Assembly (NCBI RefSeq): GCF_013299185.1 | Contig: NZ_JAAFKG010000022.1 | Location: 1-64,000, forward strand | Reading direction: 5' to 3' | DNA from: Microcoleus sp. bin48.metabat.b7b8b9.023 | Lineage (GTDB): Bacteria; Cyanobacteriota; Cyanobacteriia; Cyanobacteriales; Microcoleaceae | DNA length: 64,000 nucleotides | Made by a program: the position numbers and the translations under genes | Shown: positions 16,585 to 23,678 of the stretch, piece after piece | Layout of the letters: every line of letters starts with the position of its first letter | How positions within the stretch are numbered: the first letter of the stretch is position 1 | Notes under the pieces: generated by a model | Database searches by the model: none | What the model was told of the DNA's origin: nothing | What the model saw: the letters and a program-made list of their open reading frames with translations, nothing else

Positions 16585-17370
16585 TTATTCAGGACCTGTG
16601 CATTGAGGGTCTTTTCCTGGACGACTTACGCAAGCTCGAGTATATGGTATATCTCCAGACAACATACTGGTAACTTGAGGTTCCGGATAATCATCTTGCA
16701 TACGCAGAGACGGATATGGTTTTTTATCTGTGCCATCAAAGTAAGTCTTTGCACCATCTTTGCCCTCAAAATAAATCGTTGCACCAGGCACTGTTGGCAT
16801 CTTGACCCAACGAGCATGACATTTATCGGAGTATTTTATCTCAAGATTTAGATTCTTGAACTTTTCTCCTAACTCTGGAAAACTTACGAGTTCGGTAGTG
16901 TAAATACTCATGTCTTGATCACAAAGATTTTTGGGAGCGCGTCCTGTACAAGTGTTTGCACGGCAACTTCTTAAATCAGCCTTTATTTGGTTTTTTTTTA
17001 ATATGTATTTCTTTGTTAAGACAGAATCTTCTTTTAGATCTACTGTCTCACTAATTGTTTCAAATCCCTCTTTCCTCAGCGTGATTTGTAAATCTCTTGT
17101 GCTAGGTATTTTTACTATGACGTAGCCATTTGAATCAGTTAATCCTGTCGCTGGTCCTCTCTGCGATGTAAATTCAACATTAACACTTGCAAGAGGTTCT
17201 AAAGATTCAGTTCTAACGATGACAGGAACCTCTTTGATTTCAGAATCTTTAGGAGGAGACGGATTAGTCTCAAGTCCCAAACGATAACGAACTTCGGGAG
17301 TGGTCACAGCTACTATAATAGCTAAAACTGAGAGCAAAATACCGATATAAACAGTCCACTTAGATTTCAC
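16585..17370 (-). CDS. Membrane-anchored protein with carboxypeptidase-regulatory-like domain, paralogue B
   Basis: 261 residues, GTG start. Same membrane anchor and beta-sandwich as paralogue A (about 1-125), followed by a different C-terminal domain that contains six or more cysteines (CRANTCTGRAPKNLCDQD near 134-151, ACVSRPGKDPQCTG at the end), suggesting disulfides and an extracytoplasmic location. The gene is divergent from the HTH gene at 17726. The tandem pair with constant N-terminus and variable C-terminus looks like domain shuffling by duplication. Confidence 0.75.
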   Translation of the reverse strand: MKSKWTVYIGILLSVLAIIVAVTTPEVRYRLGLETNPSPPKDSEIKEVPVIVRTESLEPLASVNVEFTSQRGPATGLTDSNGYVIVKIPSTRDLQITLRKEGFETISETVDLKEDSVLTKKYILKKNQIKADLRSCRANTCTGRAPKNLCDQDMSIYTTELVSFPELGEKFKNLNLEIKYSDKCHARWVKMPTVPGATIYFEGKDGAKTYFDGTDKKPYPSLRMQDDYPEPQVTSMLSGDIPYTRACVSRPGKDPQCTGPE

Positions 17371-17725
17371 CTAGTTACTTCCTTCTAACGAATTTTTATC
17401 ATGCCTTAAATATCCATACATTGACGCAAACTGCTTTTCCGAACTTTTCGATAGTTAATTTGTGGTACAGGAAAATTATGGTTGCTGACGGAGTAACAAG
17501 CAGCGTGAAGGCTTAGCTAGAAAATAGTTTAAGCTGATTTGCAAAAACTCTAGTAAGATGCTTATGTCAGACTCATCCATGCTAGACCGATCGCCCAAAA
17601 ACTGTCAACGAAAAAAAAGTTGGAAAAAGTGGGAACTTCCTCAAAATCCGACGCGTGGCAAAAAAAGTGGGGAAAAGTGGGAAAAAGTTTGGTATAGTAA
17701 CTAAAATTATCCCACCATCCCACCT
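17371..17725. other. Divergent regulatory region, partly duplicated
   Basis: The first ~167 bp (17371-17537) are a diverged copy of 16360-16519 upstream of paralogue A, sharing blocks such as TTAAATATCCATACATT and GTAACAAGCAGC; this is presumably the promoter/leader of each anchor gene. The remainder carries the repeat array and -10 box of the HTH gene (next entry). Confidence 0.8.
17611..17700 (+). promoter_or_regulatory. Phased AAAAAGT(T/G)GG repeats and -10 box of HTH gene 1
   Basis: Two clusters of direct repeats of about 9-10 bp: AAAAAGTTGG-AAAAAGTGGG (17615-17634) and AAAAAGTGGGG-AAAAGTGGG-AAAAAGTTTGG (17662-17692), immediately followed by TATAGT (17693-17698), 28 bp before the ATG. 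The same arrangement and spacing precede the paralogue at 39939. Helical phasing suggests cooperative binding of one protein, probably the HTH product itself (inference). Confidence 0.7.
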
Positions 17726-18241
17726 ATGGACAGTCCTCAGATATTACAATTTGTCGATGAAGCTGTCTGTGCCAAGACAGGCAAACATCTAAACAACTTG
17801 CAGCGCAAAATTATCGCGGGAATACTGAATCGTAAAAAGTATTCTGACGTTGCAGAAACTTATGGTTATAGCTCCCAGCACGTTAAAAAAGCCAGTCATG
17901 AGCTTTTGCAAATGTTATCTGAGGTTTTTGGTGAACAAGTTAAAAAAAGTAATCTTGAATCTGTCCTAGAAAGGCAGATAAATCATAATATAAATCTTGG
18001 CAATAAGAATACTTTTAAAAATACTAACAAAATTAGCTACATTAACAATTGTTCTAATCCCTCCACTCCTACCCCAGATGAAAGTCAGCCTGAAAATCCC
18101 GACTTGCAGGAGGAAAGCCAAAATCAAACTAAGATTGAAACAATTGATAAATTACGGCAGTTTGGCTTGAGCGACGAGCAAATTGCAGAAGCGCTAGATC
18201 TACCTTTAGAGCAGGTTAAACAGGTGGACTTGGAGGAGTAA
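17726..18241 (+). CDS. HTH protein 1 (conflict-system-type N-terminal HTH)
   Basis: 171 residues. The first ~85 residues (DEAVCAKTGKHLNNLQRKII, AGILNRKKYSDVAETYGYS, KKASHELLQMLSEVFGEQV, KKSNLESVLER) match the helix-turn-helix domain seen at the N-terminus of many cyanobacterial STAND/WD40/vWA conflict proteins (VMAP-type HTH, from memory). Then an Asn-rich segment (INLGNKNTFKNTNKISYINN, about 91-110), an acidic linker and a C-terminal helix-turn-helix-like end (KLRQFGLSDEQIAEALDLPL). About 65% similar to the protein at 39939-40466. Stand-alone; probably a regulator of the divergent membrane-anchored gene. Confidence 0.75.
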   Translation: MDSPQILQFVDEAVCAKTGKHLNNLQRKIIAGILNRKKYSDVAETYGYSSQHVKKASHELLQMLSEVFGEQVKKSNLESVLERQINHNINLGNKNTFKNTNKISYINNCSNPSTPTPDESQPENPDLQEESQNQTKIETIDKLRQFGLSDEQIAEALDLPLEQVKQVDLEE

Positions 18242-18294
18242 AATCTGCTACAGTAATGAAGAGATAAGTTTTGAGAATAAATTAGGAGAATCAA

Positions 18295-18453
18295 TTGAAA
18301 ATCAAAATTATCATTCACGAAGCAGAAGAAGGCGGATACTGGGCAGAAGTTCCTGCTATTCCTGGCTGTGCAACTGAGGGCGAAACCTTTGAGGAATTGC
18401 TGCAAAACCTCTATCAAGCAATCGAAGGTTGTCTGAATGTAGACTTACAATGA
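18295..18453 (+). CDS. HicB-like antitoxin, small
   Basis: 52 residues, TTG start at 18295 with AGGAG at 18284-18288. Translation begins KIKIIIHEAEEGGYWAEVPA, IPGCATEGETFEELLQNLYQ, AIEGCL: the partial RNase H fold typical of HicB (WAEVPxxPGCxTxGxTxEE). It lacks a DNA-binding C-terminus and no HicA gene is adjacent, so it is an orphan or short HicB. Its stop overlaps the ATG of the next gene (ATGA), so the two are translationally coupled. Confidence 0.8.
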   Translation: MKIKIIIHEAEEGGYWAEVPAIPGCATEGETFEELLQNLYQAIEGCLNVDLQ

Positions 18454-18689
18454 AATCAACAACCCAAAATACAAGCTATTTTATGAACACAAAACTCATT
18501 GAATCCTTGGTACAAATCATCCAGACACTCTCTGAAGAAGAGCAATTGCTAATCAAAGCAAAACTATTTAGTAACATCCCCTATCCTTCTACTGCGGAAA
18601 TAGCCCAGTTAGCCCAGATCGGGGGAGCATTTCAATTCCTGCATGATGAACCTGATATTTACACCCTTGAAGATGGAGAGCCAATTTAG
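18450..18689 (+). CDS. Small antitoxin-like protein upstream of decayed MazF
   Basis: 79 residues from ATG 18450 (an internal ATG at 18483 gives 68 residues beginning MNTKLIESLVQIIQTLSEEE). The helical N-terminus and acidic tail (FLHDEPDIYTLEDGEPI) fit cyanobacterial antitoxins that precede PemK/MazF toxins, and the next frame indeed starts like MazF with a one-base stop/start overlap. Function inferred from context only. Confidence 0.6.
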   Translation: MKSTTQNTSYFMNTKLIESLVQIIQTLSEEEQLLIKAKLFSNIPYPSTAEIAQLAQIGGAFQFLHDEPDIYTLEDGEPI

Positions 18690-18754
18690 TGAAGCTAAAA
18701 AAAGGAGATATTGTTTTAGCTGAATTTCCCTTTACAGAGCAGCATCTATCTTAA
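18689..18754 (+). pseudogene. MazF/PemK toxin remnant
   Basis: GTG at 18689 overlaps the antitoxin stop. The product MKLKKGDIVLAEFPF plus EQHLS is the first beta strands of a MazF/PemK RNase (KxGDIVLxxFPFT), then a stop. Reading the next frame over 18750-18780 gives S-T-R-T-A, resembling the expected STKxRPA, so a one-base deletion followed by loss of the remaining ~90 residues explains the decay. Confidence 0.7.
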
Positions 18755-18800
18755 CTCGTACAGCATCGATCCACTAGCAAAATTAGCATACCAAATTATT

Positions 18801-19127
18801 TCAAACCAGCACCGGACGACTTCTCAGCGGCACAAGAATTTCATGCAAAACACTAGGCTTCGCACTAAGATATACTTCACCACAATTAGCCTCGTTATAT
18901 CCGACAATAATTGCACCGATCGCACTACCGATCTCAGGATACATCTCTTCACTCATCTCTCCGTTATCCAAAAAGTCTGGAATTTTAATCAAACCTTTGA
19001 CAGCATCTTCACCAATATTAACAAACACTCCAAAGGGAGCATGATATTCAACTTTACCCAGCAAAAACTGCCCCAATCTGTACTTTAACTTAATTTGTTC
19101 CCAGCTTTGACTATTCATAATATTCAC
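18801..19127 (-). CDS. S1-domain RNA-binding protein
   Basis: 108 residues. An S1 OB fold is visible: GQFLLGKVEYHAPFGVFVNIG, VKGLIKIPDF, GSAIGAIIVGYNE, GEVYLSAKPS. Start GTG at 19127 overlaps the upstream stop by 4 bp (ATG at 19118 is the alternative). Single-domain S1 proteins bind single-stranded RNA; here it is the last gene of a three-gene cluster (65-residue antitoxin-like, ART-like candidate, S1). Confidence 0.8.
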   Translation of the reverse strand: MNIMNSQSWEQIKLKYRLGQFLLGKVEYHAPFGVFVNIGEDAVKGLIKIPDFLDNGEMSEEMYPEIGSAIGAIIVGYNEANCGEVYLSAKPSVLHEILVPLRSRPVLV

Positions 19128-19489
19128 TGTGGTTTGAGGACTCGTGGAAATTGATTGAGTATGGGAAACAAGCGTTGAGGTACAATTACCTCAATTCGAT
19201 CGTAACCCTCTTTCTCATCATAGCGATATTCCAGCGACTTGAAATACTGCTCATAACTTGACCGATCAATTGAAACCTCCAGTATTCCTTCTTTGTAACT
19301 TTGATTATACTCTTCTGCAATACTTCGATCGTGGGGGCCTGCAAAATAGCAATTTCCATCAACATAAGGAGGATTATACGGAAAATCGACTGGTTGAAAT
19401 CCTTCTTTCAGTAATTTCTGACCTTTGCGTTTTTGAGGTGCTTTGTAAAGTGTAATGATTGGGGGGGATTCTGACTGACTAGATTTCAT
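19124..19489 (-). CDS. Unrecognised protein, ART-like pattern (candidate toxin)
   Basis: 121 residues from ATG 19489 (GTG at 19525 would overlap the upstream gene by 26 bp). Not recognised with certainty. The spacing of TLYKAPQKRKGQKLLKEGF, GNCYFAGPHDRSIAEEYNQS and EGILEVSIDRSSYEQYF recalls small ADP-ribosyltransferase-like folds (R-x..., Y-F-A...A..Y, then an LxVxI strand). It follows a 65-residue antitoxin-like gene and precedes an S1 protein, which would suit a toxin. No catalytic Glu motif can be assigned with confidence. Confidence 0.45.
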   Translation of the reverse strand: MKSSQSESPPIITLYKAPQKRKGQKLLKEGFQPVDFPYNPPYVDGNCYFAGPHDRSIAEEYNQSYKEGILEVSIDRSSYEQYFKSLEYRYDEKEGYDRIEVIVPQRLFPILNQFPRVLKPQ

Positions 19490-19499
19490 GTAAAATGCT

Positions 19500-19697
19500 T
19501 CAAATTTCCCTACACTTTCCTTCACTAAATACTTGTTCTGCTTGTCGCTTCAAAGGGTCGAATTTGCCTGCTTTCAAATCTTCTTCAATGTGTTTATCCC
19601 AAAGAGGTTCTTGAAATTCGTCAAGCCATTCGATAAACTCTGCGAGTTGATTTTGTGGAAGTTTGCTTACTACTGTCTTGAGTTCTGTAATGTTCAT
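19500..19697 (-). CDS. Antitoxin-like small protein
   Basis: 65 residues: ELKTVVSKLPQNQLAEFIEW, then LWDKHIEEDLKAGKFDPL and RQAEQVFSEGK. This pattern is common in cyanobacterial toxin-antitoxin operons, usually followed by a RelE/ParE or PIN toxin. Here the partner position is taken by the 121-residue protein at 19124-19489. Predicted alpha-helical, cytosolic. Confidence 0.65.
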   Translation of the reverse strand: MNITELKTVVSKLPQNQLAEFIEWLDEFQEPLWDKHIEEDLKAGKFDPLKRQAEQVFSEGKCREI

Positions 19698-19782
19698 GGG
19701 TAAGTATTTTTTTTCCTAATATTCGTTTACCTGTTTGCTCTAATTATATCGCATCGATCGCACTATACGAAATTTCCTCTCT

Positions 19783-19841
19783 TCTCTTCAGTCCTCCTCT
19801 GCTCGGACTTGGTTTGACAAGAAGCGATTTCAATCGCTTGG
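19783..19841. repeat. Double-hairpin dispersed repeat, copy 3 (inverted)
   Basis: Reverse complement contains AGCGATTGAAATCGCT, a TCAAAC linker and GTCCG...GGACTGAAG, matching copies at 6644 and 12387. The TGA inside GATTGA of the repeat is the stop codon of the methyltransferase gene ending at 19830. Confidence 0.7.
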
Positions 19842-20519
19842 TGACTGACAAATTAGCAGCAGGGAAAGAGGAATTTTCGTCTGTGGATGTATCGGTTCCT
19901 CTAATTCGCACACTCTCCAGCCGGATTCCGATACTTGTTGAAACCACGAACTAACTGTGCGAAAATACCACGGCATCGGCTCTCGAAAATCTCCACCGAA
20001 ATTGTCGAAAGTCTCGATTTTCCATCCGTCAACATAGGGCTGTTGCTGACACGCTGTGAATGGATGAACTGTCTGGATTAATAAATGTCCGTTTGAGACT
20101 GTGGCTTGGCGCAACGATCGCAATAAACCTCCAATTTCCTCACCGAGTAGCGAAAAATTGCAGACGATCGCATCATAGGGTTGACCGAGTATCCCTGGAT
20201 CGGCAATCATCTCATCGTAGCCGATCGCCCGAAAACAACCGCTGCTTTTCTCGATCGCGCGATCGATCAAACCACGGGAAGCATCAACTCCAACCACCTC
20301 TACACCGTGCTTTGCTAAGGCGCGCCCCAACCAACCTTCACCGCATCCGACATCCAGCACTCGCCGAGGCCCGCAGCGCAGCACAGCTTGTAGAATAGCC
20401 TCATCCGTTGCTGCGCGGCGGCTTGCAATCAGATTTTGGTCGATCGCCCGTGTCCATGCGTCAGCATTAGCTTCCCAACTTTGTTGAATTTGTTGCTCTC
20501 GATCGGATTTTATCGTCAT
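19830..20519 (-). CDS. Class I SAM-dependent methyltransferase
   Basis: 229 residues, cytosolic. SAM-binding motif I VLDVGCGEGWLGRAL (about 54-68), acidic loop VVGVDAS, motif DAIVCNFSLLGEE, then LRQATVSNGHLLIQTVHPF. The N-terminal WEANADAWTRAID is typical of Methyltransf_11/UbiE-like enzymes acting on small molecules. Substrate unknown. The final codons and stop lie inside a dispersed repeat, so the C-terminus may have been trimmed or extended by it. Confidence 0.88.
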   Translation of the reverse strand: MTIKSDREQQIQQSWEANADAWTRAIDQNLIASRRAATDEAILQAVLRCGPRRVLDVGCGEGWLGRALAKHGVEVVGVDASRGLIDRAIEKSSGCFRAIGYDEMIADPGILGQPYDAIVCNFSLLGEEIGGLLRSLRQATVSNGHLLIQTVHPFTACQQQPYVDGWKIETFDNFGGDFREPMPWYFRTVSSWFQQVSESGWRVCELEEPIHPQTKIPLSLLLICQSPSD

Positions 20520-20830
20520 TCTTTTAGTTGATTGATATCATGTCCGATCGATTGCTCGGGTTCGATCGTTCGGAATGCAAGTCCTTGAAAGATGCGGACT
20601 GAAGTCCGCACTACGAACCGTTTTTGTTATGGTAATTGAGCGGATATGATATGATGTCTTAACTGTCAAATTGGCGATCGCACTTTAGCATCAAATTTTC
20701 AATCAGAGCGATCGCCTTTGCCCACATTGTGATTCTCCTATTGGTACTAGGACTTAGGCAGAAATCTGATTGCCACTCCGATCCTGCGTAAGTCCTGGGC
20801 ACATGAAAACGAGTTCCGAAAGGGCGATCG
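20520..20830. other. Non-coding region with hairpin repeats
   Basis: Holds GCGGACT-GA-AGTCCGC (20594-20609) followed by CACTACGAACC, a relative of the 71-bp array unit; another hairpin, AGGACTTAGGCAG...CTGCGTAAGTCCT (20749-20796); and three HIP1-type sites. No gene seen. Confidence 0.7.
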
Positions 20831-21208
20831 CTAAACCCATTTACCCACAACAACCCTCACCGTTCCATCCGCCAAAGTTTCCTCTTCTTCCACATTAAAA
20901 CCCTCAGACTGCACCGCCGCCATCAAACTTTTGCGCGCGTATTTCTGACTGATTGAATTGACAAATTCCTGCTGGTTAATGCGAGCCCCCCAAAAATCCG
21001 CCACCAATTCATAATCCTCTTCGCCGCTGCGCCGAAAACCCAAATCGTAACCGTTGGACTGCCGAATCACGTACTCGGCATTAGTTTTCTCGCCATGATA
21101 ACCCCGCACCTGCACATTGCACTCTACTTGATAACCCAACTCTTCCAACACTTGATGCAGCAGTTCGCCGTTTTTGATCTGAACCTTGATCGTTGTGAAG
21201 TGTGACAT
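20831..21208 (-). CDS. ycf35: Ycf35 / DUF1257 family protein
   Basis: 125 residues; the whole length matches Ycf35: SHFTTIKVQIKNGELLHQVL, LEELGYQ, GYHGEKTNAEYVIRQ, YDLGFRR, YELVADFWG, then QKYARKSLM and an acidic end. Conserved in cyanobacteria and red-algal plastids; function unknown. In other cyanobacteria it neighbours a DUF2997 gene and a ferredoxin; here DUF2997 is at 3895-4107. No operon partner on either side. Confidence 0.92.
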   Translation of the reverse strand: MSHFTTIKVQIKNGELLHQVLEELGYQVECNVQVRGYHGEKTNAEYVIRQSNGYDLGFRRSGEEDYELVADFWGARINQQEFVNSISQKYARKSLMAAVQSEGFNVEEEETLADGTVRVVVGKWV

Positions 21209-21615
21209 ATCACTTTCGGATTTTTGTGTGAAACGCTGATTTGATTATAATAACATAAATAGCAACAGTCAATAAATTAGAACTTACGCTATTTAACCCG
21301 ATATTTACGAACTGTTGCGGGTTTTGCTTTTTTTGCGCCTGCACTCAAACCCGGTTTCTGGCAGCTTGGCAGCCAGCGTCATGCCCTTGCCAAAATTTAA
21401 GTTTGAAATCGATCTACCAGTTATTAACTTTCGTGTCTGGGTAGTTAATTACTAATTCCCCAATTCTTCAAGATAAAATCTACAATCTACAATATATAGC
21501 TTTTCTCAAAAAGATGATGTATAACAGAGAGCTTGTAAAACCACTAAATTCAGAGGGCTAAAGCCCAACAACGTCCGCGAATCTTTCTGATCGTCACTAT
21601 AAAATATAAAATAGT
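21209..21615. other. Non-coding region upstream of the WD40 gene
   Basis: Contains a half copy of the AAACCCGGTTTCT repeat (about 21346-21360) and MITE-like copy A (21495-21601), which ends 14 bp before the WD40 ATG. No ORF or RNA recognised in the rest. Confidence 0.6.
21495..21601 (+). mobile_element. MITE-like element family 1, copy A
   Basis: About 107 bp, ends TATAGC...CACTATA, interior GAGGGCTAAAGCCCAACAACGT. Copies: 22956-23064 (inverted), 57645-57750, 63552-63659. Ends share TATAGC(C/G)(T/G)TTCTCA and AAGATGAGGTAT in inverted orientation. No coding capacity. Confidence 0.8.
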
Positions 21616-22806
21616 ATGATTGCCGATAATTCTAACCAACCCAGAGAATATGATGCCGTCCTCGGCGGTCAAAGTCAAATCCCGATCGCCGCCGCCGTTT
21701 TGGGAGGCATCGCCGGAGTCAAGCAGCGCTTGCACAGTCCTAGTATCGAGCCGCGCACGGCCGCCGTTAAAGATGCTCCTAAATACGGAGATGCAGGTTT
21801 GAATTTAGCAATTGAAGCGCTGCTTGATCCCGCACCAGAAGTGCAGCGAGTTGCTTATTCAGTTTTGCGACAAAGGACAGAACCTTTTGTCCGCCAAGCT
21901 TTAACAGAATTCGTACCTTACCAGTTGTTTGACTGCATCCGCACTGTGAAAACTGGGACAAATGTAGCGATTAGTCCCGGAGGATCTCGCACGGCGAGTT
22001 TGCACGGCAAAATAATTAGAATTTGCGATTTAGAGACAGGAGAAATACTCTATACTGTTGACAAGTATCCCCGCGCTCAAGAAACTTTTGTTCTTTGCCA
22101 AGAAACCGAAGTTTTTGTCAGGAGCAGAAATCTTCCGAAACACCGCGCGATCGAAATTTGGCAGGAAGGAGAATTGCGACATACTTCCCTCGGACACGAA
22201 GGGGAAATTACTGCAATTGTCATCAGTCCCGACAGTCGAGTTATCGCCACCGGTTCGGCAGATACTACAATCAAAATTTGGAATTTAGAGACGGGAAAGT
22301 TAATTTGTACTTTTGGCAGTCATTTAACTTGGAAAGCGCACAAAGGAGGAATTGCAAGTCTGGCTTTTAGCCCGATCGCACCAACTCTCGCTAGCAGCAG
22401 TTCTGACGGTACAATTAAACTCTGGAACCTCCGCAGCCGAGAATGCTCCCAAACAATTAAAGGTTATGCGAATTGTCTAGCTTTCAGCCGAGACGGGCAG
22501 ACTTTGGCTGCTGGCGGCTGGGACAGAAACATTCAACTGCGCCAGCTATCGCATCCGGATAATCCAATAACTTTGGCAGGGCATTTTAACTCCATAAATG
22601 CGATCGTCTTTAGTCCCGACGGGCGCACTGTTGTCAGTGCTAGCGCCGATGGTAATCTCAAATTATGGAATGCCCCCACTGGCGAACACATTCACACTCT
22701 CAGCGGACATCAAGCTTCTGTTACAAATCTTACTTTTAGCAGCGATGGCGAAACTATTATCAGCGGCAGTTTAGACAAAACTATCAAATCTTGGGGAATT
22801 AATTGA
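21616..22806 (+). CDS. WD40-repeat protein with N-terminal helical domain
   Basis: 396 residues. N-terminal ~100 residues begin with YDAVLGGQSQIPIAAAVLGG and include a short HEAT-like segment (GLNLAIEALLDPAPEVQRVA). From about 195 on there are five or more WD40 blades, e.g. GHEGEITAIVISPDSRVIAT, SADTTIKIWNLETG, SSDGTIKLWNLRS, GHFNSINAIVFSPDGRTVVS, GSLDKTIKSWGIN; the first region (110-190) may be degenerate blades. A cytosolic scaffold; this N-terminus (GGQ...HEAT-like) is typical of cyanobacterial WD40 proteins of unknown partner. Confidence 0.88.
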   Translation: MIADNSNQPREYDAVLGGQSQIPIAAAVLGGIAGVKQRLHSPSIEPRTAAVKDAPKYGDAGLNLAIEALLDPAPEVQRVAYSVLRQRTEPFVRQALTEFVPYQLFDCIRTVKTGTNVAISPGGSRTASLHGKIIRICDLETGEILYTVDKYPRAQETFVLCQETEVFVRSRNLPKHRAIEIWQEGELRHTSLGHEGEITAIVISPDSRVIATGSADTTIKIWNLETGKLICTFGSHLTWKAHKGGIASLAFSPIAPTLASSSSDGTIKLWNLRSRECSQTIKGYANCLAFSRDGQTLAAGGWDRNIQLRQLSHPDNPITLAGHFNSINAIVFSPDGRTVVSASADGNLKLWNAPTGEHIHTLSGHQASVTNLTFSSDGETIISGSLDKTIKSWGIN

Positions 22807-22851
22807 AGGCAGAAGGAATAAGAAATAAGGCAGAAGTCAGAAGGAAGGGTA

Positions 22852-22956
22852 ATATCAAATTCGCCCTTCATCGTCCTGTATTCATCTCTCTTATCTCCCT
22901 CTGTGTTCTCTGTGTTCTCTGCGGTTAAATAATTCCGATGCAACCGGAAACGATAT
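22852..22956 (+). repeat. 105-bp dispersed repeat, copy 1
   Basis: Starts ATATCAAATTCGCCCTTCAT, ends CAACCGGAAACGATAT, and includes CTCTGTGTTCTCTGTGTTCT. Near-identical copy at 34394-34498 (about three differences). Confidence 0.9.
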
Positions 22957-23064
22957 ATAGCGGATCTAGCTCCCATATTCGCGGACGTTGTTGGGAAGAG
23001 AGCCCTATACGTTCAAGCGGTTATAAGCTGTCAGTCATACCTCATCTTTTTGAGAAAGGCCATA
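22956..23064 (-). mobile_element. MITE-like element family 1, copy B
   Basis: Inverted relative to copies A, C and D: begins TATAGCGGATCTAG, includes TTCGCGGACGTTGTTGGG, ends CATACCTCATCTTTTTGAGA then AAGGCCATA. It abuts the end of the 105-bp repeat. Confidence 0.75.
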
Positions 23065-23109
23065 ACATCTCTGGGAACAGTAAAAACCTTTTTTTACTCT
23101 CCCCAGAGC

Positions 23110-23175
23110 GTCCCGGCACAGCAAAGCTGATATACATATAGTGTCCCGGCACAGCAAAGCTGATATACATATAGC
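23110..23175. repeat. 33-bp direct repeat, two copies
   Basis: GTCCCGGCACAGCAAAGCTG plus ATATACATATAGT, twice, at 23110 and 23143; a third, degenerate start (GTCCCGCACACCAAAGC) follows at 23180. Confidence 0.85.
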
Positions 23176-23678
23176 AACTGTCCCGCACACCAAAGCAGCG
23201 TGTAAAAGCAAAACACAGATGCGGCTCTTGGAAAAAGCAAGAGGAAATAACGAAGAGGGAAGGGGCAATCGACGGCATGGGGCAAGTGCAATGCGAGAAC
23301 TTCCTAACCGTCGGGCCCGGTGGTTATATTTCAAAATTCGCGATTTCCGATTCCTAGGTGCGTAAATATACGCAAGCAAATATAATAACTTTATAATTCT
23401 AGGTCTTGTGCAAGCCGAGGATTGCGAAACTTCTTTTTGCCATACTACACATACTTAGGCTAAAAGTATCGATTCGCAACCATTATTCAGCTTGTTGTCA
23501 ATTTCTGAATAGTCGCCACACAACCGGGCAAGCCACTATTTATGAATCCTTTACACTAGCTTGAAATTATCGAATCTTCCTCAGATGAGTATCGCAACGA
23601 ACTTTAATATTTGATTGAAAAAGTTTATGCTTAAAAGATAGGCAGGGATTAAATATAACAGTGCTTCCCTGAGTAACC

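Larger units (their letters stand above)
22807..23678. other. Repeat-rich non-coding region
   Basis: In order: a 105-bp dispersed repeat (22852-22956), MITE-like copy B (22956-23064), a 33-bp direct repeat (23110-23175) and about 500 bp before the PAS kinase gene in which I see no gene. Several short ORFs on the minus strand are repeat by-products. Confidence 0.7.

Noticed and set aside
22710-22976. Minus-strand ORF with RFRLHRN and TAENTENTEGDKRDEY
   Set aside because: Same peptide appears at 34324-34512; it is the 105-bp repeat read on the other strand, not a gene.
23035-23379. Several overlapping minus-strand ORFs with repeated ISALLCRD
   Set aside because: The peptide repeat comes from the 33-bp direct repeat and MITE ends; mutually overlapping frames, no homology recognised.
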